Below are positions 55,331 to 64,000 of a stretch of 64,000 bases of DNA, in pieces (position 1 is the first letter of the stretch; each line of letters starts with the position of its first letter). The DNA lies in assembly GCA_034440635.1 (NCBI GenBank), contig JAOTON010000385.1:3277001-3341000 (forward strand). Reading direction: 5' to 3'. The notes below the pieces were generated by a model. It was not told where the DNA came from. It made no database searches and was given only the letters and a program-made list of their open reading frames with translations. This DNA comes from Lepas anatifera (Eukaryota; Arthropoda; Thecostraca; Lepadidae). The translations under genes were made by a program, and so were the position numbers.

Positions 55331-57077
55331 TTTATCTCAAATGCAATAAATAAGCATTTCATCTTCGATGCTGAGCCTTTTTATGCAAAAATTTGCATAT
55401 TTAATCATTTAATTTTCTCATCTTATATGCTACGAGGCGTGACGTCCATCCGGTGATCTGCGCTTGCTGTTGGAGGGGGCTGATTTTGACCCACTATAAC
55501 GCCACGGGTCCAAGGATACGCTTCAAACTAGGATCCAGAGTACAAGAGGGTAAAGCGCTTCTAGCACCGTTTTAATTTGTCCGTATCACCTCCGGTTCCC
55601 GAGATCATAAGAAGTCCCATCACACCCCAGGCGGTGGTGTGTATGGAAAGAGCCTAGGCAGTGTCGGTTTAATGAGCTGTTATAGCATACAAAGGTGTGA
55701 GTTTATATCCCCTTGGGAATGCCCGGGCACCTGCTGTGAACTATTCATTTAGTGTTAAGCTACCCTTTATATTCTATTATTAATAATTTTCAGAGTTCAA
55801 AAGGGCTGTGTGGTGGCTAAAAGAAAAGACAATTATGTTCACTCCTTTCATATGGTGGCCATTTACTCTTTGCTTCAAACTTGGATACCCCGATGATTTT
55901 TGGAAATTCACATCCCTGCTCCCACCCTAAAGAAGAGAGGGTTGAATCACAGTAGAGGGCAGCCAGTCGAGGATAGAATACCTAGTAGGAGTCAGAGCTG
56001 TCAAGAAAATCCAGGTCCCACTCTCTTGGGGGGGGAGTCTGCTGGTGACTAGGCTCTGAAGCGGAATGGCTTCATGTCACACAGGCATTCACCCAACAGT
56101 ATGACATTGAACTGGTTCCGTTTAAGCCGCCCTTCCGCGCCACCTTAGACCGGGTGCAGATGACGTCACTTCAGCTTCCTAATCTGTGGACCTGATCTAA
56201 GCGATAGTTATTGTGTGGAGGGGGTTAGCACATATTTAACAAGAAACAACTTTGCAACAAAACATTTGGCTGCATTACCGCGAGCTCGGAGGACAAAAGC
56301 GCCAGTGATGACGAGATGTTGAGCCCCACCAGTTCTAGCCAAACATTTCCCAGTACGGGCTAGCCGAGCTGCTTATTCACCGATCTCCGGCAGTGGCTTC
56401 TCAGAAATGCCTGCGGGTATTCCGGGCTTCGGGGCACGTGTCCGCCATAGGGCGCCAGTACCGCCGGAGGCGTTTTTGCGCATCGGCTGAGGGCTAGCAC
56501 TGCTAGGCATTCTCACCGGATCATGACCGGGTGAATATGCGTGGGGGCCTAAGAGAGACCGTCTGGGGCCCCACTGCGGTGTTCTAACGGAGCCGAAAGT
56601 GGGGACATAATTCAATATCTCAGGAAGTATGAATCCCAGATCAATAATTTTGGTATCAATCGAAAGCTCTTCTCCCACAGATTATGTGAACAACATATGA
56701 ATGTCAAGACCTGACCACAGCGGCCATGACTGTCAGGTATTTGACCCCAGGTCAGAAACAAAAATAACTATATGTATATATGATAATAAGGGGACTTTGC
56801 ATGGATGTTCTAGTTAATTTCCAGTCACTTTAAGTGTATACGCGCGATGTGCTTGACATTGAAGACCGTTATTTCACCCTAGCTTAACACACGCAGTGGA
56901 AGGGGTCCTAAAGTGTCCCCAACTATTTTTCCAAAGTAGCCAGACACCTGTTCGCCGCCGGAAAACGCTACTCGGCCACATTTGAGAGCATTTATGAGCA
57001 CGTCGATTAATTAAGAAATTTTAAAATCGGTCAATAATGTTTTTACTTATAGGCCTCCACAGTCAGATCTATATTTT
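55331..57077. other. Unassigned spacer
   Basis: A GC-rich segment at about 56380-56600 has a 101-codon minus-strand frame without known motifs. I see no supported gene, RNA or repeat. Confidence 0.3.
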
Positions 57078-57450
57078 TAGACCATCGCACTCGGGCGGTC
57101 GCACCAGTTCACCTGCACTGTAGACCAAGTGATGACGTCATAATGCCAGATAATCAGGTTATATGTCAATATTAACCCACATGAAAGTCAAGGTCAAGGT
57201 CAAAGGTCTCATTTCAAGGTCATTAAACGCAGTATTCCGATCAGGGATTCCTCGGTGGCATTACTCAATATGACGCATGTTATGCTATGACTATAGTACG
57301 GGCTACTCAGGGTCAAGGTCACGGGTCAAGGTCAAAGTTTTTTTTCAAGGTCAAACCCTTATTTGCCACCCAAAGGCTGCTATAGTTCCGGTTATATTGT
57401 ATATAACCACCCCCATCCCCTTGGGTGCGCTACTGTATGTAACCATGAAG
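57078..57450 (+). repeat. AGGTCA-rich interspersed repeat, left-hand part
   Basis: The start (about 57085-57150) is the reverse complement of sequence at 520-590. The interior has dense direct AGGTCA units, for example TCAAGGTCAAGGTCAAAGG at about 57188-57206 and GGGTCAAGGTCA at 57310-57321. The right boundary is unknown. No coding frame is present. Confidence 0.4.
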
Positions 57451-60434
57451 ACGAAATTGATCACATTTAACGGTGATATGTTTGTTCATACACCAGCACA
57501 ATAGTATTAGATTCCTACAGAACAAATACGAAACCTTGGCTTGCTCCATGACCGGACTGAATTTTTTACGGAATTGGCGTTGCGTCGATCGCACAGAACT
57601 ATTTTTCCAATGAACCTGCCCCACGTTTTATGTCACTCTGTGTGTACTTACTTAGTAAGTAAAGATCAGTGAGCTGCCGTTCTCTTTTTCAATGAAATTC
57701 CCAAGTCCAAATGCCGTATCAGCTATAAGCAGGTTTGCTCGCGTTTCTACACTAATTCGCACCTCCATGTTTACAGCATCCCGTTCGAAACTCAAGTGAC
57801 GATAAAAAGAGCATGCAACAAGTGCGTGTGCGTGATGTGAGACTCTATCCCCTGATGTTATTTGAAGTGAACTTTGCAAACAAGGAAGGGTAAATTTGTG
57901 TATCTCGGTTCTCACCCCATCGTGAGGTTGGACAATGGTCAGTGCAAATACCAGCTGCGATTCTACGAATGGTTACTGGGCATGCTAGTGTACAGAGACA
58001 TCAATTGAAAGCTGGGTTTTCCCATACTGTAACCATTGCACTTTTTCACAATTATTGAGTGAAGACGTCAACGACAGTAGGCTACAAAGTCCAGTCGACA
58101 AGCAAGGTCAACAACAAGTGCTCATTAAACTCATTGTAACCAACGCACTGTACTTCACCGTGTCCCGGCCCACCTCCCTCCAAGCCTCCAGGCATATCTC
58201 GCCGATGGCCGCCGCCCCCGACCGACAGAGCGCGCGACATGCCCTTGTATAATATGTCGCCATCACCACTGCCGCAGCGTGACGCAGCTGAAACTTGCTG
58301 GGCAAGTAGACGAAACATCTTGCCATAGTTTTTAAGTGGTCTCAGGGTGGGGCAGGCGACACAATTTTTTTTGTATGCTTATCGACAATTGACATAGTCT
58401 CAAAATGTATGTGAAATGTATATGGTACGTATTTTGCTCTCCAAATTTAACCGTATCGATCACTGGAGAAAACTGTTTGCAAAATCGCATCCTCATGCCT
58501 TAAGCTTTCTAATGAACCCTGGTTTGTCTCATCTTGTACGTTTTCTTAGCCTACAAAAAAGCACCGAAAATGAGCATTGCTCTTGGTCTTTGTCGTGTTG
58601 TGTGGCGAGAGATTCAAAGGCAGCAGTTTGATGCCTTGTCGCGTCGACTTCAAAGGCCTTAAATTTTTTGTTTGACATTTTCTAACACTCTGATCATTTT
58701 TCTAATAGTTGCAAACATCAAAATTAGTTTTAAAAATAGTCAGAAATTCGAATAATGTCCCCATTTTGACCTCCCTTAGAACACTGCGCACTGGAACCCA
58801 GCCAGCGCGCGAGGATGTTCCTCTTCCAGCGGGTGAACCTTGGTTCTACGCTCCTGTCAACGATGAAGCACATTTCTTTCCATGACGTCATCTCACAGTG
58901 GCAGCGCGAGACGCGTGGTATGGGAGGGCAAAATGGACAACAATCGTGAAGAGATCGGGGCTTCGAAGAAAAATGGGAATGTCGGAAAGTTGTCACAAGG
59001 GGAATGACTCTTCTGATGGATCCGCCGAAATGCTTATAGCTTGGTGGGCAAGAACTGTCTTAATCACCGAAACGCAAGTGGAAAAATACGTAGCCAGATG
59101 AAAGTGAAGAAACACATTTTCTGTGAAAAGACTTGAGGGCGTCTTAAACTTGGTGGCGAAACATTTTAAGTTTAGAAATGAAACTGTTTCAATTACATAA
59201 TCCCAAGAATCCCAAGAAATAAACAAACTACAAAGAAAATGTTGCATAATCATTTCATAGAGGATAATAACCTTCAAGCTTGTAATTATAAGTCGAAGCC
59301 CGGCCCAAAAACAGCACCGCATCTTTATTAAAGTATATCCCTTCTGGAAATTTTAATGACGTGAGTATAGACTGGGTTTTTTACATGACATCTAGTACGA
59401 CAACTAGACGATACAATCATCTATAAGGTAAATATAAATAAAACACTTAATTTCGCTGCCCCTGAAGACCAGTGAGCCGCAGGTGTTACCTCGCTCGCTG
59501 CTCTAACAGGGCAATGGAACGAAAATACTGGAGTCACACTCTCATCGTATATCATTTCACCTCATCATCATCCAAAAAAGAGCTCAAAACACGTTCCAAG
59601 CCAGATAATGTTCTCGCCAACGTATGACGGGTGTCAAAAACGTCCGTGGTTCGGTGTCAAGTCGCACACCGCGGTGTTCCCAAGAGAGACAAATATTATT
59701 AAAACAACAATAATATATTAAACAAACAAGGCAGCAATTCTTTTTGGGATGGGTAAAAGAGGGAGTGCGCACTGGGCAGGGACATTGTTTTGCGGATGGG
59801 GACAGTGTTTTATCTGAATGATGCCTGCAACATGTACATACCTTTTCACAATCCTAAATCCACTGTCAACTGCCGCAACTCACAAAAATTCTTAAATCTG
59901 CCCGCACTACACAAAAATAGTCATATATGCCCAATGCACGTGATTGCATCGCGCAGAAGGGGACCATTTTTAACGGACCGGACGTCCTAGCTATGCGTGC
60001 GTACTGCCCCTGGAAATGTAAGCTTCCAGCAAAAATAATAATCAGGTCACAGCATGGCGAGCGCGGACGCACCTGAGGAAGAGCCATGGACGTCGAAAGC
60101 GGGGACGCATTCCTCAACTTGTGAATCAGGGGGACGTCCCTTCGAAACTTTGGGCCCCATCCAAGCTTTTGCGCTCCGACCCGTTTACCAGCGCGGTTCC
60201 GCGTGTTTGCAATTCTGGTGTCGTTTTGCTGCCTCGCTAGCGCCGGCCGGGACAGCTATTGAGTTCAGTCTTCGCCTCCTCCCCCCCTCCGGTCACCGCA
60301 TGTCGGAGTCCGCCCCCTCCCCCAGTGAAAAATCCATGGTTGCATCCCTGGAGAGAACGCTAAGGCTACGTGCGCTGATTCCCGCAGAAGTCTGCTTTAG
60401 CTATAATGTACAACAAATGCAGGACACCACCTAC
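57451..60434. other. Unassigned spacer with CpG-rich end
   Basis: Minus-strand frames at 58082-58326 and a plus-strand frame at 60054-60452 are in GC-rich DNA, but I recognise no domain. The sequence near 60070-60105 (CACCTGAGGAAGAGCC then GTCGAAAGCGGGGACG) resembles the 5' regions of some retroelements. No gene is supported. Confidence 0.3.
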
Positions 60435-61690
60435 CTGGGCCCCATTTCATAAGAGGCGTAACTTACGCTAGTACCGTGGAAGTAGCATAGCACAGAGAAA
60501 AAGGTGAATAATACACCACAAACTTGTTTCATAAAAATGCAGCGTAAAATACAACTACTTGCAAAGTTAAGCTAGTGTAAATTACGCTCCACTGGATTGC
60601 AGCGTACAATATTCATAGTCCTGTTTAATATAGCAGACAACATGCACGTTGAATATGTAAAACTAGCGTAACTTTTATGAGCTAATGATGCAAAACATGA
60701 AAATATATAAGTTCTTCTGAGATTTGGACTCCCAGGTAACGCTATTGTTGTGAAGGACAAAAAGAGTCATTAATACAAAATGAACTTGAAGGTGTTTAAA
60801 TTCATCCTTGCATAAGACTAAAGTGAGAGTTACTCATGTCAAACTGAGCTGATATATAGAGTTCTTTGCCCATTTGGTATGGCAAAAAAAGACGATTGCT
60901 ATTGATGCAAATACACAGGAAAGCTGACATTAATTTTACTTTGACTTTCTGCCGTGATTTTTGTTTTACAGTGTAGGGAGTAAAGAACCACAGAAAACGC
61001 TGACACTGACACGGTTATATGGAGTCTCTGGAGGGTAATAATTCTATTTAGGGTGGCTGTAACTTAAAAATATCCAAGTATCTCCCCTGAGGCCTCTGGT
61101 CAAAATGATGATATAGGCACCTACGTACTGGCATCTAGGTATTCTTCAAAAATGTTGGCTCAATATTCCTTTTCCAGTTCCAAGTCATTATCAGGTTCGT
61201 AAGTCTTTCCCATTTCACTCGCAATTATTAGACACACTTTGAGTTCCACTATAATTCGCTAGTGTACTAGTGTATTTGCACAACAACGCGGCAACCGGTC
61301 ACAATGAACAAAAAGAGGTTGTAGCAAACAATGCGTCCTATATCTACTACGTCTGCTATTAGCGCGCTTTCTTTGGTAATATTTTAAAATGTTCATGAAA
61401 AAGTTAATAAAGAATCGAATAAGAGCAAATAAATTTGATAATTTATTTCAACCAATTAATAAAAAATGTATGCCCCTTTTAGTGTTAATAAGGCAGCTAT
61501 AGGTTATATTTAGAGGGGGTAATTCCACTCTGGAATTGGGCGTAATTCACGCTGCATTTCATATCTGCACCGCTTTCACGTGAATGTCGCCGCTCTTAAT
61601 GAAACGTGATTCTGAGTACGGCGTAACTTTGCAGGTGAGTGTGGTGTAAAATACGTCGCATTTCCACAACTTTTATGAAACGGGGCCCTG
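60435..61690 (+). mobile_element. GGGCCCC/TTTCATAA DNA element, copy G1 (complete)
   Basis: The left end CTGGGCCCCATTTCATAAG and the right end (reverse complement CAGGGCCCCGTTTCATAAA) are inverted repeats. The 1256-bp interior aligns in reverse with the older, interrupted copy at 8426-10306. Subterminal regions are rich in GCGTAA/TTACGC motifs. No target duplication is obvious and no transposase frame exists. The superfamily is unknown. Confidence 0.7.
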
Positions 61691-61755
61691 GGCTGCTTCT
61701 TGATTCTGGCAGAGCTTAATGCGTAGATTCCAAACATATAGTGCAAAAAATACTT

Positions 61756-61901
61756 CATTGGCGGATATTTCTTAATTATCGGTCATTTTAGGATAACGCC
61801 AAGTTGCTCTCCAAAAGTGGTGTCCCCTGGTCTGGATGGCACCCCCGACCATGTGTTGCCCCCTCCACCTCCCCCGATCAGCTATCCTGGATGCGCCTAT
61901 G
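61756..61901. mobile_element. Degraded hAT-like MITE
   Basis: The right part (AAAGTGGTGTCCCCTGG, CTGGATGGCACCCCC and the end CTGGATGCGCCTATG at 61901) matches the copies at 13720 and 54710. CATTGGCGGAT at 61756 may be the left end. Flanks do not match. Confidence 0.45.
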
Positions 61902-62623
61902 GTGCCACCGCTCACAATGTGGTCGTGAATGCTGAATAAAACAGCCTGAATGTCATCATCGATGGAAATTGTTACGGTAAGCAATGCACAAAGACTACGG
62001 AAAATAAATAGAAACGAAATTGCCATAAGGCGCAATGGAGCGGTGTAACAACAAGAATAAGAGGCCTGGGCTATTAAATTAATCTCCTTCACGCTAGTTA
62101 TTAATCACATTCGCGATAGTAGATAGCGGCAATGAGCTTAGAACCACCAAACGAATGCAGCAATTTGGTCCTGCAAGTGTGAGGACTTATTTCGCCCGAT
62201 GCTGAGGTGCCTAATGGGTCCGTTGGCGCCGCCTAACCTGCACTCTCCGGGTGGTACAAGCGCAAACCGCGAGCACGCTAATCGGTCATTTAACCCAGAT
62301 CTGGCACGTTACCGGTATTTTGCTACCTCGTTATTAAGGTCGAAAAACAAATGCAAATTCGACCGGTAGCAGTCTGCAATATGGCTTCATTATGACTAAA
62401 TCAGCGTTGTCGGGAGGTGATGGTACCAGATACAGGATCCAATGCCTGAGCTAAACTGTCAATTGTTTTCTAGAAACAAAACTTACAAACAACACTTAAA
62501 AAAGAGAAGAAAGTCCAGGAGTCTCAAAACTTCCCACTTCCTAGAAAAACTGCTTCTTTGACTAGTAAAAAAAGGCACGTTCAAAGCCTTAGCAAGAGAG
62601 CAGTTGATCGGGTGACGGATCGA
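61902..62623. other. Unassigned spacer
   Basis: No gene or repeat is recognised. Confidence 0.4.
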
Positions 62624-62632
62624 AGGGTGCCT

Positions 62633-62677
62633 CCATAGAGATCAACTATTACTACTAGTAATAGTTGATCTCTATGG
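62633..62677. repeat. Perfect palindrome with 21-bp arms inside direct repeats
   Basis: The left arm (starting CCATAGAGATCAAC) pairs exactly with the right arm (ending GTTGATCTCTATGG) around a 3-nt ACT centre. GGGTGCCTC lies directly at both outer edges (about 62626-62634 and 62676-62684). Confidence 0.85.
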
Positions 62678-62684
62678 GTGCCTC

Positions 62685-64000
62685 TCATTCAAAACAAGCG
62701 AAACAGTGCAGTATATCTGTGCCTTGCCTCCTCACAGAAGACCTGACACTCGCCCGGCATCCCATTGCAACAGATGCGTCATTTATTTCCAATGCGGCTT
62801 AAATTCTCGTACTGTATACAGTACGATACCTAGTGTATATATTGTATATAGTGTATCTACTGTATATAATGATTACCGGGCCCTTCTCATCAGACATTCA
62901 ACATAAAATGAAACCTATATTTATCAACAGGCTAGACAACCGTTAAATAAAGAATTACAAAATATGACTCCTGTCAGAACCAATCAATGGTTCAATCAAA
63001 CATATTTCGAGATATCAAGATGAACACCGACTAGTAACTCTGCTAAGCAGTTCATCGTTTATTTGAGTTATGTCGGCAAATAACTGTAATTCTGTAAATA
63101 CTACACATATTGCATCATGCTTTCTCACAGAGACAAGCAAGAGTCCCTGTACGGCTCTGATACTAAAGTAAACACGCAAATCATCCAAGAGCCGCGTATA
63201 CCGACGTAATGACGATATAGCGGCCAATGAAGCCAGTTTTCACTCTGACCAAGTCCGTTTTCCGGCGTTCCTATACCAGCGCTTCTGAGGCTGCTAACAA
63301 AGTTCAACCTCAATGTATATATTTATTGACAGAAGCAGACCGTTCCACACATTTTGGGCCATTCTAAGGTCCTTGCCATATCCTCAACAAAGAAGCAATA
63401 AAGTCGCGGCTGCTGCGGAGGGTGCTGCAGTGAGCCCTTCTGCGCGAACCATGCTCGTCTGTTCTGTACATGACGCAGAAAGCTACCGAACCTGTCGTAC
63501 GTTTTACCCTCCAATTCTTAAAAAATGCGCAAACTCTAAAAAATTAGACTTTTTGCGGACCCAGGCTCCAACACATGCGCAGGGCCATACGATTGAGGTT
63601 TAGATATGAGACGGCCGCAGCTGAGGCTGAAGCAGCAGCCACCTGCGAGCCTCAGCCTCCGACCAACTAAGCTTTCCAACCTCAACAACCAACTCTGGCC
63701 AACGGTATCAACCACACGCCATTCAGAGACTGCGGCACCTTTAAACCGAGTGAGGGACATCTCTAAACCCTTTAAGCACCCACTTGTGCCGGTTAGGTTA
63801 TACATGACCCCAAAACTTCCTACGATTGTCTCCATTCTGAAGGAATGATTCTGAAGGAATGGACAGCGGATGAATGCACTAAACGGTACGTTACTGAAAT
63901 AATTTCAAACCGTGCTATCGATACAGTTCATGGGCGCGGCTATTGAACTTATCACCTGCGCGCGCAGCGTTGATTGATTATTTGGGCTTTAGGCCGCGCC
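62685..64000. other. Unassigned spacer to window end
   Basis: Short GTATAC/TATATA-rich palindromic sequence is visible at 62811-62875. No gene is supported. Frames near 63313-63848 lack recognisable domains. Confidence 0.35.

Noticed and set aside
60054..60452. 132-codon plus-strand frame in GC-rich DNA
   Set aside because: It runs into the terminus of element G1 and has no known motif. The GC content alone explains the missing stops.

Overview
The window is eukaryotic, almost certainly metazoan, intergenic or intronic DNA dominated by transposable elements. No bacterial-style gene array, operon or phage module is present. Long coding capacity belongs almost only to non-LTR retrotransposons. 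The repertoire (I-group LINE with RNase H, ingi/Vingi-like LINE, CR1/L2-like LINE, tRNA-derived SINEs, many short inverted-repeat DNA elements, AGGTCA-rich repeats) fits an invertebrate, possibly marine. The sequence alone does not let me name the phylum.

Layout. 1-17.5 kb: an AGGTCA-rich repeat at the left edge; a TTAA-bounded element (1354-3319) carrying two head-to-head 0.46-kb MITEs; a perfect 43-bp foldback (4321-4473); a palindrome-rich ACACA/TGTGT element (5918-6200) and a larger relative (about 13560-14277); a nested 1.9-kb DNA element (8426-10306); a possible two-zinc-finger C2H2 exon (12904-13141); and a further TTAA element (15104-15962). 17.5-34.3 kb: two more TTAA elements, a third copy of the 0.46-kb MITE, a complete tRNA-derived SINE with 13-bp target duplications, hAT-like MITEs with 8-bp duplications, and clusters of GTGTCA/GAGTC palindromes.

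34.3-38.2 kb: a decayed plus-strand CR1/L2-like LINE ending in a (CT)n tract. 38.8-44.3 kb: a minus-strand I-group LINE with a 1239-codon ORF2 that is uninterrupted and an ORF1 with zinc knuckles that probably has one frameshift. 46.5-47.4 kb: a TTAA element with a hAT-like MITE inside. 47.56-55.32 kb: apparently one hAT-like element (matching terminal repeats, perfect 8-bp duplication TAATCAAG) whose GGCGCC minisatellite interior was split by SINE, LINE and MITE insertions. 55.3-64 kb: mostly unassigned DNA, with an AGGTCA-rich repeat, a 1.26-kb element ending in GGGCCCC...TTTCATAA, and a small perfect palindrome.

How the pieces relate: the intact I-group LINE is the only plausible source of active retrotransposition machinery here. 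The DNA elements have no transposase in the window and must depend on proteins encoded elsewhere. The most unusual pattern is a TTAA-bounded non-autonomous family whose subterminal palindromes differ in sequence between copies while staying palindromic. Three copies also share an internal hairpin that shows one compensatory base-pair change.
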